A stretch of 64,000 nt of DNA from assembly GCA_015345905.1 (NCBI GenBank), contig JADDTR010000019.1, positions 124,001 through 188,000 on the forward strand, in the 5' to 3' direction. Origin of the DNA: Aotearoamyces nothofagi (lineage: Eukaryota > Ascomycota > Leotiomycetes > Leotiales > Tympanidaceae). The notes below the pieces were generated by a model, which saw nothing but the letters and a program-made list of their open reading frames with translations, did no database searches and was not told the DNA's origin. The position numbers were made by a program, and so were the translations under genes. Each line of letters begins with the position of its first letter. Within the stretch, counting starts at the first letter, position 1. Below are positions 1 through 11,368 of this stretch, one piece after another.

Positions 1-339
1 ATCAAATACATCACCTTTCTCAGGGATACCATGTGGCCTAATGGACAGCGGCGAGATCCTAAGCCAAGGACAGCGAATGAGAAAAGTAAAAGTCGGACCG
101 AGGCAAGTCTGATGCTTGCTACGCTTGTGCCAGATCTCGCTGGGAGTGTAGTTGGGAGGATCAATGCACAAGCTGCAAGTCGGAGAATCTTTGCCACTTT
201 CAACAATATCAGGTTGAAGTGAGTGCCGAGAACCAAACTCAAGATCACAGCTCTATGCTAACACCCCTCTAGTTCACATCTTGCCTTTACACTTCTTGAT
301 GAGATTATAGATGTTTTATTTGGAAGTACGAAGGCATAA
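1..339 (+). CDS. Sorting nexin, C-terminal end (Nexin_C domain), partial
   Basis: This is the 3' end of a gene that starts outside the window. Exons are 1-218 and 273-339, with an intron of 54 bp (GTGAGT donor, CTAG acceptor). The 94 visible residues match the sorting nexin C-terminal domain: FLRDTMWPNG near the start, then a helical stretch with LVPDLAGSVVGR, then RLNSHLAFTLLDEI and a short tail. In fungi this domain ends large PXA-RGS-PX proteins of the Mdm1/Snx13/Snx25 group, which bind phosphoinositides and act at ER-endosome/vacuole contacts. Only the C-terminal module is seen, so the subtype is inferred. Frame and splice phase join cleanly, and the TAA stop follows STKA. Confidence 0.8.
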
Positions 340-1147
340 CCGGACATTCTAGCGTAGGCGTTTTGGTTAGAGTATGGGATGTACAAGGTTGCATTGCATC
401 TACGGAGTACGGTGCTTGCGGGGTTTGGCTAAATGCCACATTTGGCTTGGCCAATTGATTGAATGGTAAAATGCACATAATGGTATTATTTCGGGCGAAC
501 CCAGGAATGATGCACGCAGCACGTGAGCCAAAATATGGTATAATCTGAGCGAATTGGTCCCGGCGGAGGGCACAAGATATGTACACGCTTGGCTACTCAA
601 CACCAACCACAATTTTTTCGGTAGTCTCAAAAATGCCAAAAAATTCCAAAAAGAGCAAAAGACTCTCCAGGCCTCACCCTCAGTGAGACCTGGATACAGA
701 AAATCTAATGATTTTACTCGGAGCTAATATCCTGCCCCCCAAAGCTCGCTACTTTGATTGCAGTCGTCTGAATTGTCGTATTTTGGGGTGTTGTCGAAAT
801 TGTCAGTCCATCTCTTTTATCAGCTTGTCCCGAGTGCTGGTCCCTCTTCCAGGCACTGCCACTGACCTAAGTTGTTAAAGCGATTTTGCTTATTTGCTTA
901 TATGTACTCGAGGTGAAGTCGACTTCATGAGGCTGAGCCTAGCTGTAATTAGCCTGGCGAGGCGCTAAGCGGCAAGGCTGAAAGGACGTTGTGCACGACG
1001 ACGCAACACAAACCTCTCCCATAATTCCATGATTATCACAGAATACTTAATGTATAAGCCGCTATTCCTGATATATTGACCGGCCATAAATTCAAGGTCC
1101 CATATTTTACATCGGCACATTTGTATTTCCGGCGTCGCGCTGCATAG
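340..1147. other. Intergenic region, sorting nexin to VPS25
   Basis: This 808 bp stretch lies between two plus-strand genes. It must hold the nexin 3' UTR and the VPS25 promoter. It has an A-rich run near 625-660 and a CACGTG core near 520. No coding pattern or repeat is supported; the short open frames here have no family resemblance. Confidence 0.6.
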
Positions 1148-1822
1148 ATGAACCCCTCCCCCCCACCCAATGGCCTCAAGCCGCCTACCGGCGCCTTCTC
1201 CTTCCCGCGAGAGTATCACTTCCCGCCCTTCTTCACGAGGCAGGACAACCAGGTCACGTACCACTCGCAATGCACGAAATGGGGCAGCCTGATACTAGCA
1301 TACTGCCGGGCGCACAGGATCTGGAAACTGTCCTTGATCGACGCCGTCGAGAGCGAGCTGTTCTGGAACAGTAAGATCAACAAGCGTATGGGCATTAGTG
1401 ATGCGAGAGAGATGGTGGAGTTTTTGAGGAGGGAGGGGAGGGCGGAGTGGGTTGGGAAGGGCGAGACGGAGAGAAATATTGCCTGGGTTTGGTGGAGGAA
1501 TCCCGAGGAGTGGGCGGGGTTGATTGCGGACTGGGTGAGTTGCATTATTTTGGTGGTGTCAGCTGGTACTGAGTTTTGGATAGGTTGATGAGACGGGGCA
1601 GAAGAATACAGTTCTTACGTTGTATGAGCTTACAGAGAGTGAAGCTACAACATCACAAGGTACGCCTGCTCATTCTGTGGAGGAATGCTTTGCTAATTAG
1701 GCACGGCAGAATTTCATGGAATGGATCCAGAGTTATTACAAAGAGCGCTGAGTGTCTTGGTGAAGCGTGGCAGAGCGCAGGTGTTTGGGCAGGAGGATCA
1801 ACAAGGAGTCAAGTTCTTTTAA
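1148..1822 (+). CDS. vps25: ESCRT-II complex subunit Vps25
   Basis: Three exons (1148-1534, 1584-1659, 1701-1822) encode 194 residues, close to the usual Vps25 length. Vps25 has two tandem winged-helix domains; two copies pair with Vps22 and Vps36 in ESCRT-II, and its second domain recruits Vps20 of ESCRT-III to sort ubiquitinated cargo into multivesicular bodies. Visible family signatures are the N-terminal PPFFTRQ stretch, WGSLILAYCR, LFWNSKINKRM, GRAEWV and the PEEWAGLIADW block, then VDETGQKNTVLTLYEL after the first intron. The C-terminal part (ELLQRALSVLVKRGRAQVF) is the second winged helix. Both introns are short (49 and 41 bp) with clean phases. The start lies just before a Pro-rich leader. 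It converges on the BRCT gene downstream, leaving 166 bp between stops. Confidence 0.93.
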
Positions 1823-1988
1823 TGTTTATTGAAGCTGATGGTCATGCATTGGGAGGCGTTCTACGAAACATTTACACTGTCCAACTAAGTACCAATATCA
1901 TACTAACAACCCGAGTATGGTATCTCAATCACCATGTCTTTACCCATAATACGCCATGTAACACCCCTATGTACTTATCAAGAACTAT

Positions 1989-4694
1989 TCAATTCTTTAA
2001 TGAATAAGTATCGTTCCACTTAATATCTTGTGCCATCGCTGTGTCCAATAGCCACTCAGTGTGCACAATCCTTGGTTCAAAACCACTTTCTTTTGCCATC
2101 TGCTCGAACTTGTTCCATAGTTTTTTCTCCTCAGGCTTGGTGCTACTAAGTAGATAGACCGGCTCGGGTCCCTCATCATCGTCAGAGTGAGGGCTTGCGG
2201 CTCTGATAACAGAACCGCCTCGACCGCGATATACGCAGAACTCTCCACCATTTGCTTGGACGATTGATTTGAAGGTTTCCGGCCCGTTAGTAATGTCGGC
2301 AGTACAATAGACAGCAACCCCGTCGAGAAGATGGCGTGAATTAGTTTTTGCTCGTTTCACCGCGTCTTTTAATTTAACACCGAAACGCTTTTCATTCTGA
2401 ATATCCCTGAGGAGGAATTTCTCGACAGAAGGCATTCGACTCTCACTGATACAAGTATCAATGAATTCCGACGACACAATAGTGACGCCGGAAGCAAGAG
2501 CACACAGAAATTTTTGTGTCCTAACCATTGCAGGCGCGGCTAGATGGGTACAATTGGAGGGGTCGTGCACAACATGGATGCCCAAGTCTCGCAGTTTTTT
2601 CTATAAATGGGTTAGCTATGCATATTACAAGCATAAAGAAATTGCTCACTCGATCAGAGTCCTCTTTGCCTGGGGCATCTAGCCATCTTTTGTAACTAGT
2701 AACAAGCAGCCGCATCTGGATGGGCGGTTTGCTCATTCTTGCTCTCTTAATTTGGCGGGTCTCTTCATCTGAAGTATCTTCCAGATCCTCGTCTGCAGGA
2801 CTAGCAGTTCTCTTTTTGGCCTTATCCTTATCAATCTGGTCAGCGGCACGCTTGCCACCCCACACACCACCGCCCGCTCTCTTTCTTTCTTTCTCGTACA
2901 ATGCCATATCTGGGGCTAGATCCTGAAGCTTCGATAAAGCTCGGTCCTTAGCTCCACGACTGCTAGTAGATGAAGGCGTTTCGTTCTCTTTGCCAACACC
3001 CACAAGTCTATTAGATAAAGGAGTTGTAACGGTAGACGCAGGCCGTAAGGGAGTTGCCGCAGTAAAAGATTTGTTGCTTTTGGAAGCAGATACGGCTGTA
3101 GCTTCTTGTACAATTTTTGAGTCTGTCTGCATTTGTGCCCCGTTTGGTCGCGCAACTGCCGTATTGTTATCCTTTGTTCGCATTACTGGTCTTGGTTTCT
3201 TCGCGGATTCAGGACTGCTACTCGCAGGGTCTTGTTGGAAGTAGTTTTGCTCTAGAAGAGCTCGATCAAAAGGTGTCTGGCCAATAACTTCACCTAGATT
3301 AGTCCTCGCTGGGAAATGAGTGTAACGTGGGTTTGCTAGGTTTTGCACTCGGCACTTCGCATAGCTCTCCTCGATCCATAGGTGGTTGACCATCGGAATA
3401 TTCCACTCTTGAGCCGCATTACACTTTTCACTGCTATTCCGAGCCGTTATTAGGTGAGTGTTATCCTGCTTCATGCTCCTGGTAAATTCTCCACCAGCAG
3501 CCAGAACCAGATTTTCTAGATAAATACGTGCTTCGCCGCCATAGTTTGAGAGAGTAATACGAAAGTCCTTGAAACCTGGGAGACCATGGCGTGGGATAGG
3601 GTAATGAAGGAGCCTCCGAAAGGGAGATGTCCATTCGTTATGTGTAATAAGATGATATAACCAGGAAAGATTTCCAACATCCTTTCCAGCACGGGACGCT
3701 GTAATATAGTCTTTGCCATCACGATAGTGGCAGACATATATGTCAGCTTTGTGGACTGTAGTGGTAATCAACCCTCCTCCACCTTCAATAAGATCTTCAA
3801 TAATTCCTCGAAGACGGCTTCCGAGCACCAGATCCTGTGCAAGCATGATCTTCTTCTCGTTGAAGACATGTAGGCGACGTCTAGATCCAGAAGGAGAATC
3901 TGTGGGCGTTGGAAGGAAATCTGGACGTGGAGACATAGCACCTTCGATATGGGTAGTGTTAGGCACTTTTACCTCCTCATCCGATCTCTTACGAAGAATC
4001 TCTGGGTCGGGTAGTAGATATGGCCGTTCATCGATACGTTTGCCAAGTTTAAGGCAATCATCAAACCTATAACGTGTTAGAACATAGAATAATGACCAGA
4101 TCATCCTGGTCTTACCAATGTGGCAAGACAATTTTGCATTTCAGCCGTTTCTCCCGGGCTTGCAGGCACTTTGGGTGCTCTTCCGTAAGAGCTACTATAT
4201 GAGTAACCAGCTTTGTCAAGCTGCTAGATTCCTGTCCACCCATTGCCATAACAGCTCCGATGATCGCATCTTTATCTCCGTTTGGTATATCAGCACAAGT
4301 AACATTAACTCCAGAGAAGATGAGCCTCGGATCTGGCGAGTACGGTCGTATAGGAGCCTGTCTATTTTTGAGGAGTGATGCTGTAATCCAGGTCGGAGCA
4401 ACAACTGGGATCATTTGATCGCATGCGAGGGAGTACTGGGGGAAGTCGGAAGTTGCTGAAATGATATGGGTGACTTCATTGATTTTGATGGTTCCGTCAG
4501 GTTTAAGTTCAGAGATAACCGCGCCATTATCTTCCAGTGTCTCTCCAAGCTACAAAATAATTATCAGCGTAATTACAGATTATACTTCAGCTATGGCAGC
4601 ATACCTTACGCGCTACATCTGGAGATAGCTCGCGACTGGGAAAAACACAGATTTGGCAGCTAGTAAAAAGGAGTTCAGTGGCTGCTCCTGCCAT
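1989..4694 (-). CDS. brc1: Multi-BRCT DNA damage response protein, Rtt107/Brc1 family
   Basis: Four exons (4605-4694, 4116-4549, 2650-4066, 1989-2600) give 850 residues. Rtt107/Brc1 proteins are scaffolds that read phosphorylated histone H2A and partner proteins at stalled replication forks, together with Smc5/6 and Slx4. The first 430 residues hold four BRCT-like units: an N-terminal one, a second ending in CKIVLPHWFDDC, a third ending GNLSWLYHLI, and a fourth with GGEARIYLENLVLAAGGEF and MVNHLWIEESY. A basic, Ser/Thr-rich linker (about 440-640) leads to two C-terminal BRCT units that end in HTEWLLDTAMAQDIKW. The order and spacing, with a long gap before the last pair, fit Rtt107/Brc1 better than Rad4/Dpb11. 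Introns are 55, 49 and 49 bp. The start ATG at 4694 is the first in frame and begins directly before the first BRCT strand. Confidence 0.88.
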
Positions 4695-5148
4695 GGTCGC
4701 AGACCTTGCTTGACAATAAGGGGGTTAGACAGATGATCGAACACGGATGTTGTGGTGGAGAATAAAGTAAGATAGACCATCCCGGAAATCTAGACGTTGC
4801 ACTTCAGGCGCCCACGCGTCTGGTCGCGCTGCAGATTTTGGCGCGATTCGCGTTGATCTAGCGGTATCACGTGCCACTTAGATAACGCTATCCCCATGTC
4901 CTGATAAGATAAGTGGCCATCACGTCGTGCCGAGCCGAGGCAATACTCTGAGGAGTTACTGAGTGTCAGGAGGTAATGACCATGGAAATAGTCGGCCTTG
5001 CATGCCATTTCAGAGGTTAAAGCCGATATAATGACCAAGGAAGCTTTACGCTGGACTCATTCTTTTCTCCTCTCCCAGTCTCCGTAACCTTGGGTAGGTC
5101 AGCCTGTACTGGCCTTCTCCACATCCTAGGCTCGTTCATCAACTTACA
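4695..5148. promoter_or_regulatory. Shared upstream region of brc1 and alpha/beta hydrolase
   Basis: This 454 bp gap separates two divergent start codons, so it must serve both genes. It contains a CACGTG core at 4868-4873 and a cluster of GATA cores on both strands at 4865-4911 (described separately). No coding sequence is supported. Confidence 0.6.
4865..4911. promoter_or_regulatory. GATA-core cluster beside a CACGTG box
   Basis: Within 47 bp there are five GATA cores: TATC at 4865 and 4889, and GATA at 4881, 4903 and 4908. The last two form GATAAGATAAG. A CACGTG hexamer overlaps the left end. Fungal GATA factors (AreA/NsdD/SreA type) bind clustered HGATAR sites, and bHLH factors bind CACGTG. 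Function at this site is inferred only from density and position between two divergent genes. Confidence 0.4.
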
Positions 5149-6505
5149 ATGTCTGCTCTGTTTCGGGTCAAAGAGCACGTCTTGCCATGCCAGCATATCA
5201 GAGAGTATACTCGAGCTACATCATTTGCACAAGAGGATATACTACAGTTGGCCGTGAAACAATATATACCCTTAGATAATCCTGACCCCCAGCCGGGAGA
5301 TGTAACAATAATCGGCGCCCATGCAAATGGATTTCCAAAGGTATGGACCACAGCTACAGCAACTTTTATTTGTGCTAAGAGATAAGCAGGAACTATACGA
5401 GCCATTATGGGAAGAAATACACGCTCGTTCAAAGGCCAATGGCTTTAGGATTCGTAATATATGGATAGCAGACATGGCCAACCAGGGGGCCAGCGGAGTC
5501 TTGAATGAGAATTTATTAGGCAACGATCGTACTATTTCGCTCTTCTTACAATGCTGAAGTAACTGACATTTCCTAGCTTCCTGGATGGATCATACTAGAG
5601 ATTTACTTCACATGATAAACACATTCCGTTTAGAGATGCCTTTGCCCATAATTGGCATCGGGCACTCTATGGGAGGCAATGAGCTCGTAAATCTAGCTTT
5701 AATTCACCCACGACTCCTTAGCACTGTGATTCTTCTTGATCCTGTCATTACAGCATATTCTACCGGAACCAGTGCCGATACTGGGCTTGGTCCTGGCCGT
5801 GCTTCAACCTTCCGGCGCGATTTCTGGCCTTCCCGTTCTGAAGCTGTTGCCGGATTTAAGAAATCAAAATTCTATCAGTCATGGGACCGTCGAGTGTTTG
5901 ATCGTTGGCTCCAGTATGGCATACGGGAGACACCTACGAGTATCTACCCAAATGAAAAGGGGGCCGTTACACTGTCGACAACAAAGCATCAGGAAGTATT
6001 TACTTTTCTTCGACCATTCCACAGCTCCAAGCCTGGCAAAAGTTCTACTGACCACAGATTACATCCCGATACCGATCCACGATCTCCGCCGCTGAGTTCA
6101 TTTTACAGCCGCGAGCCTCCTGGAACATTTAGCAGGTTACAACACCTGCGGCCCAGTGCATTCTACATTTTTGGCGAGAAGAGTGATATGTCTACTCCAG
6201 AACTCCAAAGACTCAAGTTGCATGCCACGGGGTCTGGCGCTCGAGGTAGCGGTGGAGTTGAAGCAGGTAGAGTAGAGGCGATCACTCTCGAGGGAATTGG
6301 GCATTTAGTAGCCATGGAGGCAGTCGATCAGTGTGCTAAGGCTTCAGCAAAATGGCTAGGTAATGAGCTTGGTAGATGGAGAACAGAACATGAACAGTTT
6401 AAGGAATGGGCGAAGAAACCTCTCCGAGAGAAGTCGACAATATCAGAAGAGTGGAAGCAGAGGATGAGCGGGTCGTTTGAGAGGCCGCCGAAAGCGAACA
6501 TTTGA
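5149..6505 (+). CDS. Alpha/beta hydrolase, fungal Lpx1/toxin-biosynthesis-like family
   Basis: Three exons (5149-5340, 5390-5528, 5577-6505) encode 419 residues. The protein has the alpha/beta hydrolase fold: an oxyanion-type HANGFPKELYEPLW segment, the nucleophile elbow GHSMGG, then a strand ending ILLDPVI, and a C-terminal catalytic-type His in EGIGHLVAMEA. A lid-like insert of about 120 residues lies between. Proteins of this shape in fungi include peroxisomal Lpx1-type lipases and esterase-like proteins annotated near toxin clusters; the substrate cannot be told. The C-terminus (KANI) is not a peroxisomal PTS1. The first intron could end at AAG or CAG; CAG at 5387-5389 is chosen because it restores the common GFPKELYEPLW sequence. 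No biosynthetic cluster surrounds it, and it shares its promoter with brc1. Confidence 0.85.
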
Positions 6506-6764
6506 ATCCTCATGTAACTTCCTTGTAAGACAATTTACGGAATGCAGCTTCCGCTAGGGAATCTGAGACACAAAATGCATTCATCCATCCCAATCTTTGT
6601 TGCAAGATCTGTGTGACCAACATCGGGAATGCTATTGCATTCTTGATGACTTGCTCGGTTGTGCACAAGATAACACCATGATACTTCTATCGCAATAGGA
6701 TGCCTTCTTACTATTCAAAACCCCCATAGAATACCAGCTTAGCACCGAGATACCACTAGCACCA

Positions 6765-7352
6765 ATGGCACCAATTGTGACAGAGTTACAGAGAGTAAGT
6801 GACCGCTTGGTCCTATATTTATATCTTCCCGATGTTTACTAGTTATCAGATCGAGTTCCAAGTACAAGGGAAAGCCGATATTAGTAAGACCTTAACATCC
6901 TGAGCCAACAACTACTATCACACGACGCTAATCAGGCAGAGGTACTCCTTCTAATGTAAGCTACAAGTAGCAAGCACACAGCCCGAACGAAGCTTTCAAA
7001 ACAATGTTCTCATAGCTAGTAGTACCCACTTTCGGGGGAAAGCAAACGCGTTGAAGCTCACCGGGACCATATGGAGCGTTGACTCTGCAGGACCTACAAC
7101 TGATAGGCAGGTAAATATATCTCTGGCAAGGGAATTATAAAACATATCTAATATGCTCTTCTGGAGTTCTGCGGTACTGCCCAAGGCTCTCGGCAACGAA
7201 TTGATAAGTTGCTGAAACTTATTCTCGACGGGCCCCCAGGAGTTCTTCGATTGGATGTTAGAAAAGTAGATATAAGATATGCGAAGGTTGTGTCTGGAGA
7301 GACTGGGAAATACAGTATCGACAGCAGTGGAAACAAGGGTAGTCTCATCTAG
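6765..7352 (+). pseudogene. Degenerate acylphosphatase-like locus
   Basis: Separated fragments resemble acylphosphatase, a roughly 100-residue enzyme that cleaves acyl phosphates. A short first exon (6765-6794, MAPIVTELQR) followed by a 55 bp intron joins to IEFQVQGKADI, the usual first strand. KANALKLTG near 7040-7070 matches the helix and strand before the active-site Asn. CGTAQGSRQRIDKLLKLIL and GPPGVLRLDVRKVDI (7195-7275) match the C-terminal half, ending at TAG 7350-7352. What is missing matters: the VQGVxFR loop carrying the catalytic Arg is not found, and the expected WVxN motif after LTG is replaced by TIWSVD. A continuous spliced frame can only be forced with a 6-nt exon. I read this as a decayed host gene. 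A divergent protein spliced in an unseen way is the alternative. Confidence 0.5.
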
Positions 7353-8141
7353 ATGGCGGCAACATCTCTTTGCCCTAGCTTTACAGGGCCGGTGACTTCG
7401 TATCCATTAGGGGTTGATAAGCCTAGCACAGATGGTGGGGTTTTGTACTGGTATCACTCTGAATTTACAATGCTCATTATGGGTGGTATGGTGCGGCATC
7501 TTGATTCAATAAGCCATCAAATGAACTGTAAATGCCGTTGTCGCCTTGTGCGCAGCTTAATCGGCCTCTGCCAGATCAAGAGTTCCACGTACTTTATAAT
7601 TTGCTGATACAAAAGAAAAGTAAACTTAATGAAAGATATGAAAGGATAAAGTACTCAAGCACCAGTGCCAGTCGTCTGCACAGTCGAGAGGGCCTTTGTT
7701 TCTACTTTCTAGCCATATATATTTTACCGGTTATACAGGACTTACAATTACTACCAGGATGTCGCGCTGCTTCCAACCCAAGAAACCACGGAACTAAACT
7801 CGCCACCACAGCCTCGAGCACCCACGTCATAACGTCTATCCATCCACGCCATTGCAACGGTAAGCGGGCAACTCCATGTATGAATCTGGTCGATGGAGCA
7901 ATCAACGAAGTGCTGCTGCGGTATTGACAGGCAATGATGTTTTATTTCTGGCATCTTTTGCAGGCGCACCTGCAGTTATTCTTCCGCTGTCACTGCCAAA
8001 ACATGAGACCCTTGCTTTTATGAGCTCACACTTCTACCTTGCAATGCTCTTCAGGAGAGGCACCTTAAGAGACAAAATGCTCTCGTCGCTTGAATCCCCA
8101 TCGTAGTTTCTAAGGCAGTTGTAGAGCCCTTCTGTTAAGTT
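7353..8141. other. Intergenic region with no supported gene
   Basis: About 790 bp lie between the acylphosphatase-like relic and the aspartic-protease-like gene. Two short plus-strand open frames occur (from 7353 and 7532) but have no recognisable domain and no consistent codon pattern. The right part must hold the promoter of the next gene. Confidence 0.5.
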
Positions 8142-10253
8142 ATGCACTCGTTATTGACATATCTCATCATTATTGTCTATGCTCATTCCTCCTTCCCGAG
8201 TTCAGTTGAGATAGAAAGGCTAGATAATATCACTCTTGAAGCACCTATTATAGCGACACCAAGCGAACATTGGTCGGTATTTAGGCACTTCTTTTAGAAG
8301 GTTGTCTTTTGAAGCGTATGCTGACAGCCTTAATGCCATAGGGAAGGCAACGATGGTACCTGGTCAACCTTCGAAATTCGTGTTGGAACCCCAGCTCAGG
8401 TAGCTCGAGTGCTACCGGCGACATCATGGCAGGAGACCTGGGTTATATATAATACAGGTGAGGCATGCGATACTGCGGTAGGTGTATCTTCGGATTGTGG
8501 AGAATCTCGTGGGGGCCTGTTTTCAAAGTCAAAGTCGTCGACCTGGAAAGATGAGGGAAACTTTGATCTTGGCTTAAACAACTTGCTGGGATACAGCGGG
8601 TTTGGAGATTATGGTACATCTAGTTCTATACCTGCCGCTATATGGGCTAAATATATACTAGGCTTTGACACCGTTGGCTTGGGTTACACGAACACCACAG
8701 GTGTCACCCTCACCCATCAGGTCGTTGCATTGGCTGTAACAGATAATCCCTGGTTTGGAATATTAGGCCTTGGCTTCCAACCCTCCAACTTTTCTGATTA
8801 CGGCGACCCTCAAGCAAGCTTCTCTGATACATTGACCTCAAATGGTACTATATCAAGCAGGAGTTGGTCATACACAGCTGGAGCTTATTATCGATTGAAA
8901 GGCGTTTTCGGGAGTCTTATATTTGGTGGCTATGATGCTGCCAAATTCACACCAAATGATGTTACATTCACTATGACCAGCGACAACCTTAGGGATATTG
9001 TGCTTACCGTCCGATCCATCACATCTACAACACGTTCTGGGAACACTACCTTGATGGACACGCCAGAATTTGTCTTCATTGATTCCACAGTTCCTGAATT
9101 GTGGCTCCCAGTGGAAGTATGCCAGGCATTTGAGGCAACTTTTGGTCTAGAATTGGACAGTGCAACAGGTCTTTACCTAGTAAATGGGTCGATCCATGAC
9201 GAGCTGTTGTCTTCAAATCCAAACATCACCTTGACTCTTGCCGATGAGAAGACAGGCGGAGCAACTGTTGACATAATATTGCCATACGCAAGCTTTGACT
9301 TAAACGTGTCTGCACCAATATTATCGAACAGAACATCAAGATATTTCCCCATCAGACAAGGCCAGAACAGTTCAATGTACACACTTGGCCGGACATTTCT
9401 TCAAGAAGCATATGTCACGGCTGATTACAACAGCAGAACGTTCAATGTTTCACAAGCCATATTCGACCAAAATGCCGCGACACATGTCGTAGCTATTCCA
9501 TCTGTCCTACCGACAGCAGGCGCAAACAATACAAGCACAGGAACAGGGGCCAGTAACGGCAATGGCGCCGGTGGCTCCAATTCAAACTCCAGCAGTTCTA
9601 GTGGTCTTTCAAAAGGTGTCATTGCAGGCATTGTGGTCGGATCGGTCGGTGGATTATTCATAATTGGCATCCTCCTCCTCTTCTGCTGTCCCTGTGGCTT
9701 CTGCCCAGACTCAGCTAAAAGATGGAGAAGTATACGCTCTTCAACACCGGTACATGAAATCGATTCCGAAAAACGTGCAGAGGCCGAAACTTCCCCATAC
9801 TCGACACAAGCTTCTGCGGTCACCAATGAAATCGACGGGACCAACACACCGGCCAAATTTGAGATCGCGGGAAATCCAATCATGCATCCTCAGGAGCTAG
9901 AGGCTGATGTTCCCATGTTGCTAACGCGTACTCCAATTGACAGTAGAATGAATGGCCCTTCAAATAGCAGTGGAGAGACGACTGACATTTCGAGCTTGAG
10001 TAAGAATACACCTCCGAGTGCAACTACAGAAATAAATGAGAGTGGGAGACAGGCAGCCAATGCACCTCAGGCCAGGGACAGCGCTACGGATGATATAGTC
10101 AGTCCCAGCTCTCCAGCTCCAGCAGGAAATTTTGGCCGAGGCCAGCCGGAAATTGTAGTGAGTAGTCCAGCAGAGACCGATGCAACCTGGAGCCCGAGAA
10201 CACCTGTGCAGGGTAGTAGATTTGAGGAACGATTCAGTCAGCCGGGGATGTAA
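8142..10253 (+). CDS. Membrane-anchored aspartic-protease-like protein, atypical active site
   Basis: Two exons (8142-8272 and 8342-10253) encode 680 residues. Exon 1 gives a hydrophobic N-terminal signal (LLTYLIIIVYA). The ectodomain has pepsin-family landmarks: WSTFEIRVGTPAQ, SKSSTW, WFGILGLGF, and LIFGGYDAAKF. The first active-site position reads VLPATSWQETWVI and lacks the D-T-G of working pepsins. The second reads FVFIDSTVPELWLP, keeping an Asp but as DST. Many N-glycosylation sequons follow. A Gly/Asn/Ser-rich stalk leads to one membrane span (GVIAGIVVGSVGGLFIIGIL, then LLFCC), and then a cytoplasmic tail of about 180 residues rich in Ser, Thr and Pro. Fungi carry expanded families of such proteins; a sensor or binding role rather than catalysis is an inference. 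The exon 1 donor (GTCGGT) is non-ideal, so the N-terminal join is the least certain part. Confidence 0.78.
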
Positions 10254-10432
10254 GAAACGGATACATATGAGGTGTTAGCTAGAATACGAATATATATGTG
10301 GGGATCATTACCAAAATATGTATAGTCTCATACCCGGGAGCAAAATAGTACATTTCACAGACGGCATGTAAGGCATCTTCAGGACCGAGAACAATTTACG
10401 TAGATGTTTATACCTTTTTATATCTTCTTCAG

Positions 10433-11368
10433 TTACAGATAACGCAGTCCACCAGCAGCCACCAGCGACTGTCCCGTAATATAACCCGTGGTAGCAAACA
10501 GAGTGACAACTCTTGCAATCTCCTCCGGGGTGCCCAATCTCCCCAACGGAATCCCATCAAGCGCCTCCGGGACCTCCTTAGCACTCGGAATCATGCCCGT
10601 ATTCTCAATCATGGCCGGCGCAACATCATTAACACTAATATTAAACTGCGCCAGTCTCGAAGCCAGGTTCTTCATCATCCCAGTCAAGCCCGCTTTCGAT
10701 GCAGCATAATCTTCAACCGGGACAGTATCAGATGTATATTCCGAATCAAATCAGCCAGGCATACAGAAAGATAAAACTCACGACATCCATTCAGGCCCGC
10801 GCCATACGCCGCAATCGAGCTCACAAAGATAATCCGCCCCCACCTCTGCGACTTCATGCCCTCAACAACGCCCTTGACGAGCAGAAACGGCGCTCGCAGG
10901 TTCACGCTCATGGTCCGCTCGAACTCCTCGAGCGGGATGTCGGAGACGTCCTGGATGCGCTTCCCGTACCCCGCGTTGGCGACGAGAATGTCGACGGGCT
11001 GGGCATGCGCGCTCGCGACGTCTGCGATCAGAGCCTGGATGGCTTCGGCCGACGAGAGGTCTGCTTGGTGGATGGAGAGTCTGATGCTGGGGGCGAGGAG
11101 CTGGAGAGAGGCTGTTAGTGCGCGGATGCTGTTGAGGTTGGTGGAATATGTCAGCGCGAGGTTCACGCCTAGGGCGGCGAGGTCGCGGGCGCAGGCACTG
11201 CCGATGCTGGTGTTGAGGGATCAGTGGGCGGATTCGTGAGAGCCGGTGTTTGGGAACTGTTACTTACCCTCCTGATGCGCCGGTGATCAGAGCAAGACGG
11301 CCTCTGACATCCGGCGTACCAGGATAGTCCGGTTGTACTGCCGTGCTTGTATGAGGCGCTTCAGACAT
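10433..11368 (-). CDS. Short-chain dehydrogenase/reductase, 3-oxoacyl-ACP reductase (FabG) type
   Basis: Three exons (11268-11368, 10782-11206, 10433-10710) encode 267 residues, the usual classical SDR size. The Rossmann nucleotide motif TGASGGIG covers residues 29-36 and is split by the first intron. VANAGYG gives the NAG motif, SSIAAYGAG supplies the catalytic Ser, and YAASK (residues 177-181) the Tyr and Lys. The end has GIPLGRLGTPEEIARVV and GYITGQSL, typical of FabG-like reductases that use NADPH. The actual substrate is unknown; the family also covers polyol and quinone reductases. The second intron (71 bp) ends at a GAAG acceptor and joins GLNGCHYAASK, the usual family sequence. It is a stand-alone gene transcribed toward the aspartic-protease-like gene. 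Confidence 0.88.

Noticed and set aside
10699-11239. Plus-strand frames of 127-139 codons over the SDR gene
   Set aside because: They are antisense to a well-supported SDR gene with matching splice phases.
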